This document shows positions 11,575 to 24,429 of a stretch of 64,000 nt of DNA, piece after piece. Under the pieces are notes generated by a model. The model was not told the DNA's origin. It saw only the letters and a program-made list of their open reading frames with translations, and did not search any database. Each line of letters starts with the position of its first letter. Within the stretch, counting starts at the first letter, position 1. The stretch comes from Gordionus sp. m RMFG-2023 (Eukaryota > Nematomorpha > Gordioida > Chordodea > Parachordodidae): NCBI RefSeq assembly GCF_954871325.1, contig NC_088778.1, positions 25,095,120-25,159,119 of the forward strand, read 5' to 3'. The position numbers were made by a program, and so were the translations under genes.

Positions 11575-11830
11575 AGTGCCCATTAAGACTAAGATAATGG
11601 TAAAGAGACTTAGGTGGTATACAATGAGAAGGCCTATGAACTACATAGGCAATAAGGTTGAGAGTTTGAAAGTGATGGGTAAACTTAAAAGAGGAACCAA
11701 TATTTCAATGGGGCCATAAAGTTAGAGCCAATATGAAGAAGTATAAATTAGATAAAAGAGATAGTATGAATAACATAAAGTGGAGAGAGATATTGAAGGA
11801 GCTTACCATTAGAAAAGGTGAAGACTAAAG
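11575..11830 (+). mobile_element. LINE 3' coding fragment in a cyclase intron
   Basis: A plus-strand frame reads IMVKRLRWYTMRRPMNYIG, then KVMGKLKRG, and later pieces ending KWREILKEL. This is the recognisable RLRWxGHVxR ... KRGRPxxxW ... W(R/K) end of the reverse transcriptase protein of many non-LTR elements. It is antisense to the host gene, about 255 bases long and broken by stops. No target duplication was found. Confidence 0.7.
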
Positions 11831-12254
11831 AGAAAAAAAGATATATATTTCACTTTATTTGAAATTTAATACAATTTACCCTAATTATGAAAAGATAATA
11901 ATGTTATACCTCATAATGCATGATTATAATTCAACTCAAGGAAATTGCCATTAAAACAGCTTATTTATTCAAATTTCTATTCGTCTATTTAAAATCATAC
12001 GGATGTCATGTTTAACAGGGTAATATTAAATTTTATTAAAAACTAATCTAACCACTAACATAAATCTCTCAAACCTATATAACTAATCCTAATTCATTTC
12101 TGTCTAATTTTTAATCCTACTCCTCACATAAGATTATTGTTTAATTTTAATTATATTTCATCCAATTAAAAAAATTCCTTCCGTTGAACATTACCTGAGT
12201 TGAGCGATTATCATGATATATAATTGAAAATTTTAATATTAATTTCGGACTAAC

Positions 12255-15200
12255 TTATTAATTTTCCTGATAATAAGCCTAATGGCATTAAAATCCATTC
12301 GATCAATCGGATCTTCACTCCAGCATTTCTCAATCAACTTTATCACTTCTTCATCGCAATCTGCCCCGGCTAGCGTAGGCCTAAAGTAATGGTTTGAAGA
12401 ATTTAAGTTGTAACCCGCTTTGACTTTTAATATTATGTCTTCCATTTTTAAAATAAAATTGCATAGTTGAGTCGATTAAATATTTTCATAAGTAATAACT
12501 AGATTGTTAAAAGAAACAGACACCGTACCAATATAAAAAAAATGAACCAGAGAAAAGTGCATATTAGTGTTGTTAAACGGCTCTATTTTTAAAAACGGTC
12601 AACCCAATATTTTGCTAATAGATGGCAAAATGGTTTAAACATCTATTAAAGAAATTTCGAAGCTTGACTAATATTTTTTAGCTAAAATCTTAATTTTAAA
12701 TCGGTTTAATTTGAGCCGAATTTTATAAACGGCTAACTCAATATTTTATCAACAAAAATATTACGCAACGCTGAAGAGTTTGCTCATAGATAGCACAAAT
12801 ATCTAGACTTCTATTAACAAAATCTCGAGGATTAAGCAATATTTTTCTGGCTTAAATATTGAGTTAGCCGTTTTTAAAAACTTGCTCAAAACGAGCCATT
12901 TTTGGAAAAAATAAATTATGTCTTGTATGGATAATTGTGTAAATAAATAAACCTATGATAAGTATATTCAAAAATTTCTAAATAATAGTTATATATCTCG
13001 TGAAATAAGAATATTGTGTAAATTGTAAAATTTGTACCAACCAAAAAGTAATTATAATAATTAATGCTCCTAAACGAGTATTCGAATAGGACTATTGTTA
13101 TTATTCGTATTCGTTTCAATAGTTTTATTTTGATATTAATCGATTATTATTCGAATAGTAAAACCAGTATCGAATATTTTCGAATCTTAAGTATAATATA
13201 ATATTTTAATTATAATAATTATTAATGTTTTTTATTTAAAGTATACTAGCTTCAGATTTATTTTTATTTTACAATGGTGCAATTTATTCTTTATATATAT
13301 GCCTTCTGGGACATGGAATCTATGAGGATTCAGAATTTCTTAATTAAAAGCCAATTAACTGTGGGCGATTTTTAAATTAAAAATTTTTTATTTGACCGGA
13401 GATGTGTTCCGTCATGTATAGCTCATCCACAATGTACATTTCAGACGATATTGTCCGGAAATTTCTTTAAATATTCTTAATTTATATTCAATTTTTATAT
13501 AAATTTTTTTAAATTAATTAAAATTTAAAAAAAATACACAAAGGCTTATTGCGAAAATTGTCTGAAATTTGTATGGTAGGTTATTATGCTAGAATACATT
13601 CGATGTTAAATTCCGAATTCTCGTTGACTCCAAATCTCAATACCACAACAAAATGTAGGTTTGCTTTTATTTTTTAGAATAATAAAATTTTTCGTTCGAG
13701 TATATTATGTTCATTCTAATAATAGTTCAAAAATTTAGCATTAATCATATTTTTGTTATGATTAGTAATAAATAGGAGTAAAAGTGATCTTTAAAATTGT
13801 GTTCATATTTATATTCTAATAGAATCGAATATAATGAATGGCTTATCGAATATGAATAATTTATTCGAATAATCCAAATTAATATAATGTATTCGTGAAT
13901 ATTATTTGTATAAATGAAAATATTCGCTTCATAATAGAGCCACTATTTTATAAATGTTATAACAATATAATAATTAGATATTTAAACCTTTAGCAGAGAT
14001 TTTATTCTCTCCTATATAGAAAGTGCCTTTTCTCAGCCCAATCTCTTGCATTATAATAGCGAATGAATACACGTCGCCTTTTTGAGTCCCGGCTGGGGGA
14101 GGTTCGCTTAATCTTAAGAGTTCAGGTGCTGTCCATAGTTTTCCTATTATTAATTTTATCGTCATTTTTGGTAAATTATTGTTTTATTTGATTAAAATAA
14201 TTATTAGTTTGCAAGTTTCAAACTTTCATAATATTCAGGCTCGCCCTTAAAAAAGTTGTCGTAATTAGGTCTTAAAATATGAAGTCCGAAATCAGTTATC
14301 TTCAATACGAAACGTGAATCCACTAGACAATTTGTCGATTTTAAATTTCCGTGCGATTTTATTTCGCTGTTATGCAAAAATGACATTCCCTTGACAAAAT
14401 TTTTATAAACAAAGAATAATTAAATATGCCATAGTAAGTTTAAAAAAAGTGTGTTATGAATAGAATTAGGGTATAATCGAAAGGGAATTGGTATAATATA
14501 TTAATAGATTATATTGTTTATAATGTATTAAAAAACTTCATTATCATTATCAATACTAACCTTCGTCAAATCATGCATCAAGGAATATCGGAACATCCAA
14601 TCTAGTTGAAGTCGCCCATTTTCTAGTATATCTCTAAGACTACCTTTCTGACAGTACTCAGTGACTAGGCAATTATGCAATGGGTTTGTATTATCTAAAC
14701 AAGCCCCTACGAACCTGGTTATATAATCGTTTTGCAAATCTTTCCTTTGTTTTATCTCCAATAACATGGGTCTAGTTATCTCTATCTTTTTCTTGCTTAT
14801 GACAGGTTTGAGTATTACCGGGACACTCTTGTAATAAGCGATCATCACTTTTCCTATCCAATTATCTTTAGTGATTTTCCCAAATTCTAATAAAAAAATT
14901 TCATATATAAATATTTTATTAATAGCATTAAATTTTTTTAGAGAAAAAAAATATTGTATAATGATGTATACCTCCATACCAATTAGAATCCGAGCTTTTC
15001 TTGTGGTTGTGTCCGATAAATTCTATGGAGGCAGCTTTAGAAATTTTGGAAATTTTGTTTGAAATTTTATGCTCGTTGAAATATTGATTCTCGACTTCTA
15101 AAAATAAAAATTTTTATAAAATATTTAAAAAAATAAATGTTCAATCTGTTATATTACACTTAAATAATATTATGATGCGCCTCTGCTAAGTGGTTCAAAA

Positions 15201-16002
15201 GAATATATTTCTTATTGATCAATAATTTGATAAATTTCTTTTTAACTTACAATATTGGTCAATGAAAATTTAAGATAATTTGACTTATAACGATGAACCC
15301 AATTTGTTTAAAAATTTGATATTATTAGACAGTCACGCTTCCAAGATATTTATTATAATGAGTCAAAAATTTATAACTTAATTAGATTTAGAGATGATAT
15401 GAATTTAGTTGTGGTAAAATTAAATATTGTATCTTATCGAATATATTTGGGAAAAAATGTATTTTTCTCGATATCGGCATGCCCGTTTAAAATTTATATC
15501 GATCTCTATTTCAATACTTTCTAAAAATATCGTTAACAAGCTATTATATAGTTAGTTATAAATTGTCTTAAGTCACCACATCTAATAAATTATTAGTTAA
15601 TATAATCGAATTTCAAAAGGATTTTTTTTATAATCAAAAACTGAATTAATCGTAAGGCTGCAAAGGAGATGGTAACTTGATTTGTGGCGTGATTTCTTCT
15701 TGTGATATTTTCTCCGTTTTCTCATATAATCTAGAGGGCCCTGCCTGTGTTTTTGGTGATCATCGCTACCTCCTCCGGACTCCTCTATAATATCGTCGCT
15801 GGCAAGTGAATTGGAGGAATTACTATCGTAATTACGCCTATATTCGGAATCTTGTTTGTTATTATCCAGGCTAAAACGGCTCAGGCTATATTTGCTGTGA
15901 AATTTTTTATTATCGCTGGATTGTAATAGACTTTGAAACATCAAATCCTCCCAAGCGATTTTCCATTTCATGGCTCCCAGCTCAGCTTCTAACCGATAAC
16001 GT
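12255..16002 (-). CDS. Receptor guanylyl cyclase, exons 8-13: juxtamembrane region and kinase-homology domain
   Basis: The exons are 16002-15677, 15097-14972, 14886-14561, 14389-14224, 14143-13988 and 12438-12255. Exon 8 starts just inside the membrane with [20 protein letters not shown], the family signature. It then carries an unusually long Ser/Asn-rich insert ending in a very basic block ([14 protein letters not shown]). The kinase-homology part reads [78 protein letters not shown] and [17 protein letters not shown] replaces the HRDLKxxN of true kinases, as usual in this family, so it should be a pseudokinase that regulates the cyclase with ATP. The DFG and VAVK-type Lys are retained. Several donors are weak (A|GTTTGA at 14224). 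Confidence 0.92.
12565..12899. mobile_element. hAT MITE, TAGTGTTGTTAAACGGCTC family, compound copy (cyclase intron)
   Basis: It begins TAGTGTTGTTAAACGGCTC and contains two head-to-tail bodies, each with the AACGGCTAACTCAATATTTT block. It ends near AACGAGCCA, without the final AACAACACTA. The outer end is therefore lost, and the copy looks like two units joined or rearranged. Confidence 0.6.
13061..13947. mobile_element. Non-autonomous hAT-like element rich in ATTCGAATA motifs (cyclase intron)
   Basis: The ends look like decayed inverted repeats: TAATGCTCCTAAACGAGTAT at the left, and the inverse of TAGTGGCTCTATTATGAAGC at the right. Both subterminal zones are crowded with ATTCGAATA-type words in both orientations, as hAT elements often show. 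Similar words fill 24430-24890. Both edges are approximate. Confidence 0.45.
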
Positions 16003-16550
16003 CTATTCATCATTGAAAAAAGCAAAATAATCATAAAATGATAAAATAGATTTATATATTATTATTTCAAATTCACAGTATAATGTTTTTTTTTCTAGAG
16101 ACCAATAAAATGTTGAAAGCCGGAGGAAGCATTAAAAAGGGGAAAAAGTTGATACAATAAAAAGTCTTATAATATATAAGAGGGGGCCGGACGGTGAGCG
16201 GGGTGAGAAAGCAAATGTTTATAACTTTCAAACTCTGGCAAATTTTCGAAAAATGTATTCTTATACAGTGAGATCTGCATTCAAGAGATATTGACTATAT
16301 ATTTCTAGAAGGTTGTTCCGGAATCTCTGTCTCAGTCGGAATAGGTTCTAGAGTTATTTATGTAACCGAGTTAAAGAGAGAAAGGCAAATGTTTTTTAAA
16401 AAAGTTAATTTTTAAGATTATGTCATTTCAAAATTTTCATACTGATTTAATCGTGCCTAATAGAATAATTTATACATATGAATATTAGAATATTGTTAAT
16501 TAAGTTGACAATATTATTAAAAATTTATTTTTAACATAATAAACCCAAAC

Positions 16551-16632
16551 CTGTAAATAAAGAAGGATAAGATGGAAAGCAAGCACACTAAAGACCCCAA
16601 AAATGTTATGACGATGGCGTATTTAGGAAACT
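16551..16632 (-). CDS. Receptor guanylyl cyclase, exon 7: transmembrane helix
   Basis: A small 82-base exon encodes EFPK followed by a run of about 20 hydrophobic residues (YAIVITFLGSLVCLLSILS) and FFIYR, the usual cytoplasmic stop-transfer border. The acceptor is TTTAAG|AG and the donor is TACAG|GTTTGG. The Arg codon is completed by the first base of exon 8. This is the only membrane-spanning exon in the locus and all three receptor forms would share it. The stretch at 16034 that looks hydrophobic in the same frame as exon 8 lies upstream of that exon's acceptor and is intronic. Confidence 0.9.
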
Positions 16633-16796
16633 CTTAAATAATATGATTAAAAAAAAATTATATAAAGAAATACTTGCAATCATTAGATACATAATGTGAC
16701 AACCCTTAGAGCGGCTATTCTTTCATATTTTTTCTGTTTCTTTCTTCTTACTCTAGAGAGGGGCTGTCACTAAATGGAATGGCAAGAAAAAATAAC

Positions 16797-19287
16797 CTTT
16801 CTTTCTGCACAAAGAACCATCATACCCGCATTCTGGTTGATCTAAGGGGGGCGTAGATCTCCCACCGGCCCAATGAATCGCTTTCCCGGGCACCTCTAGC
16901 AATGAATTTTCTTTGCCATAATAATTCAATACTACCTTTTTTTATGTATCAATTCGAAAGATAAGTTTTAGTTCAAATTTTGTGTAAACTAAATATCCAC
17001 ATTTTTTCTTTATTTTTTGCTATCATTTTAATAAAATAAACCGATTACGGCTTTCAATATATAATTTTAATTATGGTTTAAAAAAATATTTCAAATAAAT
17101 ATTTTATCATTAAATATTATAATTAGTAAATAAAACAAACTAAAAATTAATTTGTATTTACAAATAGTTTATAATAAAACGCGGGATAGATAAATCCAAT
17201 ATTTATTTTAAATATTTCTTCATCATCACCTGAAATCTGCCGGTGTTAGGATTTAGATCCCACAATGAATAATCTGTGTAACGGTCGCCGTTAGCATCTA
17301 TGCTTACGTTCCCAGTAATTCCTTTTGTCGTATAGTAATAAATTAATATTCTTAACCATTTATATCATATATATCTGGTCGACATTTATTTTTAAAAATT
17401 AAAATTTTTCTTTGCCCAGTACGCAGCAAAAATTTTGTAACAAATAACATTTTTGGTGTTCGACCCAGATTTGCATTCTTTTTAACCCGACCCGAATATT
17501 TTTAAAGCTCTAGGTCAAATTTATGGGCCGAATTCCGGGCTTGACCTGCAGATCTCTGATATTTTAGTTTATAAATTTTATATAAAAATATTGGCATTCC
17601 ATGGTCCAAACAATGCCACTACATATTGTAAACTTTTTCTTTAGGATGGGTGCTATATATAGGCTTATTATGGAAAAATTATAATTATTAATCTTTTATT
17701 TTAGGGTTAGGGTCTTGAAAAACATTTTCTAGCTCTTCTATGATCTCTTATTCTTTTTCTTATTTTTTTCATTAACATTTAGTATAACATTAGGAGATAA
17801 AAAAAAGTATGAATACCAGTAAATGTTCTATTCCACATTCTCCTGGTGATCTCAACTCCGTCGGTATAATTAAAACCAGCTTGTAAGGTTTCGTTTAGAG
17901 CCAAAGCGTACAAAATTACCGCGTCGTGAAAAGCGCTTACAAACGCGTTCACCTTTTTTATTCAAAGAAATTATAAGTTAATTTTTAATTTAAAACGTGA
18001 TTTTTTAATTATTATCACGAATAAAATGAAATTTTGAAATTAATAATTATAACTTTTCTTAAGTAATTCACAATTATAATGCCTGTGGGTTAATTTTATT
18101 TTAAACAAGGTTAATTTTTATTAATATTTGTGGGGAAAAAATATTTTAAACATCTTTCTTTTTTACGTTCTTTTTTTCTTTAAATTTTTTTGAAATAATT
18201 ACATTTTCGGTACCGTAATCGAACCCATATACTCTTTTGGATATTTCTTTGACTTGACCCGAAAATTTTCTGTATTCCTCATTATCTGGCATCCTCATGG
18301 TGAGTGTAAATAAAGCTTCATACGCTATCTTAGCCTTGGCATTAATCTCCGTGCCATCTTTCTCTACCTCCCATATGGGATTTTTGTGATCTGGTCTGGA
18401 AGTCGTATTATTTTTTAAAAAACTGAATAAGAAGATAAATCATTAAAACTATCCAATAGATTATTTTTCACTTATTAAATTAACATAAGTTGTTGTCGGG
18501 TTTTAAAAATAAATATTTACTTTTAAATTTTGTGGTTTTTAATTACATATAAAATAATATATATATTTTTTTTAAATTTTAACTAATATGCATAAGAAGC
18601 TTTAAAGGAAAGTCATTTTTTTTAAAAAACACGGAAGACATTTATATACTCGTTAATTCGTGGTAATTGCCTTTCAGTCTCACAGAGACTAAATTCATCA
18701 TGAAAGTGTTTTAGATGGGAATATTCCATTTAAGATAAATATGCTCTTTAGCTCTTTATGGCTTTATGGATTCCTTTTTAAGAAATAAATTCGCAACCAA
18801 AAAAGTGAGAGGAGGGGAGGGGGCCGTTAATCTAGATTAAATTCATCCTAAACGTGTTTTAACAATTTCTGGGAATATTCTATTTAAGAACAATCTTATA
18901 AATATTAGCTAAATTAATTTTTATGTACTCCTTTTTAAATATAAATTCGTAACTGAAAAAGTGAGGGGGGGGGGAGGCCCTAATATAGATTTTTCGCCAT
19001 TGACGTGATTTAACAGCTGATGGATATTCCATTTATGATAAATAGCTGCAATGTTCTTTAAATAAGTTTTTTTATGGATTACTTTTTAAAATAATAAATT
19101 TATATCCGAAAAAAGAAAGGGGGGGGGGCGTGGTTGTTAATATAGTAATTTGTAAAAAATAGAAGTTTATACTTGTTGAAGAGTTCGATATTAAAAAAGA
19201 CGTATTCGCCACTTTGCACCATATTCAAATCATACGCAGCCAATAAAATTTTCCGCACCGTAGCTTGAGACGCGCAGAGTATAATTA
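16797..19287 (-). CDS. Receptor guanylyl cyclase, exons 2-6: shared second half of the ANF-receptor ligand-binding domain
   Basis: The exons are 19287-19173, 18422-18203, 17952-17817, 17321-17230 and 16935-16797. Exon 2 begins (I/V)IILCASQATVRKIL, the conserved strand of the periplasmic-binding-protein-like fold. Its first codon is completed by the last base of whichever first exon is used: A gives Ile, G gives Val. Later motifs are AYEALFTLTMRMPDNEEY, VNAFVSAFHDAVILYALAL, TRRMWNRTFTGITGNVSI, DANGDRYTDYSLWDLNP and AIHWAGGRSTPPLDQPECGY, all typical of the family up to the pre-membrane Cys pair. Three NxT/S sites are visible. Intron 2 holds a G-rich tandem repeat and intron 4 a hAT remnant. Confidence 0.92.
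17400..17559. mobile_element. Fragment of the GGCC-rich hAT-like family (cyclase intron 4)
   Basis: The right end TGCAGATCTCTG (17548-17559) matches the terminus of the complete copy at 27337-27771. The interior has GGCCGAATTCCGGGC-type blocks. The left terminus is missing or too degraded to place. Confidence 0.5.
18692..19145. repeat. Three-unit tandem repeat (~150 bp) with G-tracts in cyclase intron 2
   Basis: Three degenerate copies begin near 18692, 18841 and 18990. Each carries GGAATATTCCATTTAAGATA-like sequence, then GGATTCCTTTTTAA, then AAATTCGTAACCGAAAAAGTG. Each is followed by a G-rich tract (GAGGAGGGGAGGGGG, G10, G10) and a TTAATATAGATT end. The third unit finishes less than 30 bases from the donor of exon 2. 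The G-tracts lie on the plus strand, so the transcript would carry C-tracts. Confidence 0.7.
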
Positions 19288-21516
19288 CTGTTATATATTA
19301 AAAAATAAAATTTATAAAAAATATAAAAGCAATAAGCAATTAGTCAAAGACCCGGAACCAAAAAAGTGTCCAATTTTAGAAGCAAACAGAACACTTTTAA
19401 AAAATTATCCGAAATAAGTTTCCAGATGTTATAAAATGTGTTCCTGGAAGTTCCGAGTTCTTATGAAATATTTCAGCGTTTCGGGAATTTTCTAATAATC
19501 TGAAAGTTATGAGAACTGATACTTAAAAGACCTGGAAAGGAAAGGACATCAAATGGAAATTCAAATTTTAATATAGTGGGAACAGATCGGAATTAAAATA
19601 AAGGCCCTTATTATGTGCTTGCTTCCAATCGAATGCTTATCATTATAAACTTAGTATTATCTAATTATAAACATATAAAAGTTAATTGTGATTATTAATT
19701 TAAACGTCTGTGACCCAGGTGAATATATACATAAAAAACTAATTAGGGTATCAAACGAAATTTGATAATTTATTCCAATTAAAAACTTAGACTGTAATAA
19801 GATTGCATACAAATTAGCATTTACGAGTTTTTCTTAATATAATATGTCATTATAAAAAATTTCCAAAAATAATTGTAGCTAATTAATATCTCTTTTTACG
19901 ACAATTCTATTTTATACTTTATTTAAAAATAAAGAAAATTAAAAACGTTTTTTTTGTTAATTTTTCAAAAAAACTTACATAATTCTAAGGTTGTTGTAAA
20001 CATTATCAGTTTTTTAGATATGTAAAATGTTATTAAACTATTTTTATTGGCATTTTGTTTCTTATGCAAGAAAAAGGTGATTTTAATTAAAGTATAAAAT
20101 AAATATTATGTAAATTATGTTGAATTATTACCCAATTCAGTCATTTAATTTTTTCTTTTCTAATTCTATTACCATATAAATTGATTGAAATCTATAATAT
20201 TAGCCAGTAATGCGATATTATAATATAATACAAATTATTTTTATCTAACTATAATATGTTAAATCTTATATGATTCATATTCTAAGCTGCTTTAAGAATT
20301 ACATTTTAAAAATGACGAACATAGTTGCTTATTTTAATAAAGCTTAAGTAAATTAGGACTGTTATTTAGGGCAGACGAATTAATTTTTGTCCGTTCATGT
20401 CTTAGTAAGCCCAGTTCTTTACCTTATTTCTTAAATTAAAGTTTTCTAAAAATTTGAAAGTTATAGGTGAAAAAAACCGACTATGAGACTTATACTGAAA
20501 TATATTTACAGCAAATTCAAATCTTCAAATTTAAAAAACCTCAACAAATAATTTTACTATTTTCCAAATTTAAATCATTTATTTAGTTTTGTGCCTTTTT
20601 TTTGAAATTCGAAAATTTTGTTTTCCTAAAATGTATTTCGGAATTTGTCAAAAACTTACCCTATAAATTTCAGACAATTTTATATCATACTACACATATT
20701 GCCTGATTAAGCACATCGCCGGTAACATATATAGCATATAATGATTTTATTCAGTTATCAATCCAATTTTGATTCAGCTTGATAGAGGATGGATTTATAA
20801 ATAGTAGGCTGTTTACCAGCCTATGTAGCTTCCTCTAAACTACCTAAAAAGAAAGGAGGTTTTTAAGATATACGTACGTAACCTATCTCTGTTACTCTTC
20901 TCGAACCAAGATATTTTTAATATACACACTAAAAAAAACTCAAAATAGGGTGTTCTAGTTCAAAATCTGTCTAACCTAGGCTAAACAGAAATAAGTTTCA
21001 GAGACGAACCAGCAACTCGATCAAAGTCCACTTTCAATTTAGTTAGCCTGGTCAAGATGACTCTGCTTTTGAAGAAAAGATACAATGTAGTTGAAAAGGA
21101 AAAATATGTGACTAAAAAGCTATATAATCTAAAATTCTTGAATTACGATTTTTTGAAAGTTTTCGAAAATATCATCTTAAAGTCTTAAACTAATTAAAAT
21201 ATTCCCCTTACACTTCCCCAGCCCCCCCCCCCTTATTCACAAGAAATGAATATATTATATAACCTTATATAAAATACTTATAATAAAAAATAATTTTTTA
21301 AAATATCATTTAAAAAATATAAAGTGTAAAACCAAAACTATTCTTGAAAAAATAATGTCCAGCCAAAGGCCTGTAAAAACGGGTCTAAAGCTCTCAGTAA
21401 AGTGTATGACTTTTGGAAACATTCTAACTAATACAATCTTAAAAATTAAGTTTTTGGTTTTTTGTTTTGCCAATAAAAACGCATACACATATGCACATTA
21501 AAGAAGCGAAAAAAAC

Positions 21517-22513
21517 TTCGAGCAATTTTAGATGTATCATTGAGCCATTTCATATAATTTGGAATATTTTGAACATTAATAGGATCTTCTTCAAAAGCGT
21601 TAAAAGGAGGCCTGGAATTGTTGACGAATTTATTAGGAAAACCCTCCATCAGCTCAGAGAATATGGCCTCTGCTATGAAGCTGCAATCTGATTTGGCCAG
21701 GTGCTTACGATCAAGATTTTCGCTGTAGAGCATAGCAACTGTTGACCATTTAAAATGTTGAAGAAGCCTGATAATGAATACGGCCAGGTTTCTGAAGGAA
21801 CCATTTACTCTGGTCAGTAATTTATATTCCGTCTTATCAGCGAGTTGGTCCACGAATGCACCGGGACTTATCAGGGGAATATTCCAAAATGGAGAAAATC
21901 GGCCTACAACGGCTACCGCGTAACTGCACACCGGTCCCAAAAAAACGTTAGCAGTCTTTTCCCTATAAAATTCGATGGCCTCTAGGGGCGCGTAAGTGGC
22001 CGAACATTTGGTGTTCCTGAATTTAACCACAAATTCGTAGTTCAACATAGGATAGGTTTGTCTAACCTTGTTAAGAGCCACGAATATGGCGGGTAGGATC
22101 CATCGCCGGCTAAAAGAGTATTGTTGTGTTTCATTAAAATCGTCCGGGGCCAATACGCCTATGTATATGATTTCGTTCGATACCACATGAGCCTCTAATG
22201 GTTTTCGTTGCGGTTCCAAAGTGGTAGTCAAAGGTGGTGGAGACTGAGAAGACGGACTTTGACGTATAAGACGGAGAGATTTAATGGTATCCATTTTGGT
22301 AAGTTTCAAAGATTTTGGCTCTGTTAGACTTCTTATACTGATAGGGTAATGATAATTTGGTGTTTTTATAGCTGTATGATGATAAAATAAAAGGGAAACG
22401 TTAACCCTTGGGGTTGCTAACAAAATGCTGTTTAAAATGTATAAAAAGATAGTAAGTGATAATTTGGATAGTACAATAATGCGATATATATGAGTCATCA
22501 AACCAATTTTCAT
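21517..22513 (-). CDS. Receptor guanylyl cyclase, alternative first exon A (ligand-binding head A)
   Basis: It encodes 332 residues plus one base. A hydrophobic segment at residues 12-34 (LSKLSLTIFLYILNSILLA) is a likely signal peptide. A short Ser/Pro linker follows, then the ANF-receptor domain from about residue 113: IIYIGVLAPDDF, LPAIFVALNKV, FRNTKCSATYAPLEAIEFY, FLGPVCSYAV, IPLISPGAF, YKLLTRVNGSF and FKWSTVAMLYSEN. It ends at WLNDTSKIAR. The two domain cysteines (TKCS and GPVCS) are in the positions that form the first disulfide of natriuretic receptors. The donor CGAA|GTTTTT at 21517 is weak, but its phase (1) and position are identical to exons B and C. Joined to exon 2 it reads SKIAR-I-IILCAS, the family consensus. 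This exon is nearest to the constant exons and its domain is the most typical of the three. Confidence 0.88.
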
Positions 22514-24429
22514 TGGTCAAGAGAGAAAGATGTCCTATAGTTCCACATAGAGTTTATTTTTTTATCGTTCTTATAAAATTTAAGTAAACTATTTTAAATT
22601 ATTGAATTACAAAATAACAAAAATTCAATTTTTTATTATGATGAATATGATGTCTTAGTCCACATTGAAACAGTTCCATGATATTTTTTTTAACACTTTT
22701 AATTTAATTGCAAGTTTAAGTTTTTAAAAAAAAATTTATGTTATTAATTAATAAACAACCCAACAAAATAAAAATAATTTTACCCCCATAAATTTATTTA
22801 TTTTCTTAATTTTCAATGTCAAAATTATATGACTTTTCATCTTTATTTATTTTAAACATTTACCTTCACTATACTTAAATATCATAAATATTTACAGCAA
22901 CACGTTATAAAGGGTAAAATTTATCAATTAAAACGTAAGAAATAAATATTTGATCAACTTTCTGCGATTTTTTTTTACTGATAAATTTTAAAGAATAAAT
23001 CAGGAAAGATTTTATTTTTCGCAAAAGAGGCATATAATCACTATTTTGGCGTTAAATCAGGTTAATATCGGATTAGGGATAATCTTCTTTAAAACTATCA
23101 TTTTTAAAGAAAAATAACTTTTAAACGGAAATTCTTAGTTGCATTTTTCTTCCCCTTACAATAATAATAACGTTTAATGCCAGTCTGCGAGATTTTTAAT
23201 ATTATATTTATTTATATTGATTAATTATTTAAGTTATAAAATTAGATTTTATAAAATTGAATTTTATAAAAATATTAATTTATATTATTATTATTATATT
23301 TTATCATACACTGGCAGGCTAGGCCTTGAACGAGAGCGAGCAATCAGATGTTATCGTTTTAATAATCGAAACTGGGCTTAAAAATTAATAAAATAACGGA
23401 TAAGAAAATAAAGCCAAACCACCCGATTTTATTGTTCATATTATTTTTTAAAACTTTTTCTCTTTTGAAATTTTTTTTACAACCAAAAATTATATTTTTA
23501 AAAACGAAATTAGAAATAGGAGATGTAAACTGATATAAAATTTTAAAAATTCTGGTTAGGTTTAAATAATTTAAAAACCCGAGTCTAGGCGAGACCAAAA
23601 TTTTATTAATTAAATCGGAGCATATTAAACATAAATGCAGAACAATATTTTTTTAAGCTTGATCAGGCGATAGTAAAAAAAAACTGCAGAAACCAATGCC
23701 CTATAAAGGGGTTAATAGAGGGTAAAGCTCTTCCCACCCGAGGAATCCTGATCTTACTCATGTAATACATCGTGTATATCCTTACATCTCTTTTACTATA
23801 TGTAACTCTAATAGTAAACAAGAAACCAATATAAAAATAAATAAATTATTCTTTGCTTTGTCTCATTTCTAATTTTGAATAATTTTATATGGTGATTTTA
23901 AAAGTTACAATTTCTGAAAATTTCTTTTCGACTTTATATCGGGAAGGAGAGAGGGGTTGAAGTTTTGAGAGATGAATTACAGAATTAGAATTAAATGTAT
24001 ATGAGCTGGTTGGCACATAGTAGACTTTCTTGGAAAATGTATTATTGCCATTCACGTAAGATTTTTCGATAAGGATGTGTCATTCACATTATTCAGATAC
24101 CAAATTATTTTTTAAACAAATCTGTCAATAACCTCGATGGCATTCGACAAACTTGAAAGAATACAACACATCTTTTAAATAAGATAGTAACCTCGTAAGT
24201 TTAATATGTGGATATTAGGTAACTAATCTTCAACATTTTATTTAAAATAATGGAAAATAGGGCTAAGAATTATTGGGTATCAATATCCGCTAACAACACA
24301 AACTTAGTGTAAGAAGTATGCATAAAATATTTTGACAAAATTTAAGATGTAACTATAGAAGGATAATAAATGTTATAGGAGTTGACCTTCATTTTAAAGT
24401 TTAAAAAACGATCTATCCAAATAAAAATA

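Noticed and set aside
13060-13119. Minus-strand frame 12916-13119 and similar AT-rich frames (7145-7363, 33305-33511, 48960-49151)
   Set aside because: Strong Ile/Phe/Leu/Tyr bias as expected from AT-rich non-coding DNA; no motif.
16003-16080. Hydrophobic stretch (FMIILLFSMM) just upstream of exon 8 in the same frame, as a transmembrane helix
   Set aside because: It lies before the exon 8 acceptor, stops occur upstream in frame with no usable acceptor between, and the true helix is found in exon 7 (16551-16632) with matching phases.
21306-21691. Short frames at 21306-21488 (minus) and 21467-21691 (plus)
   Set aside because: The first lies in the intron after exon A and overlaps its read-through tail; the second is antisense to exon A.
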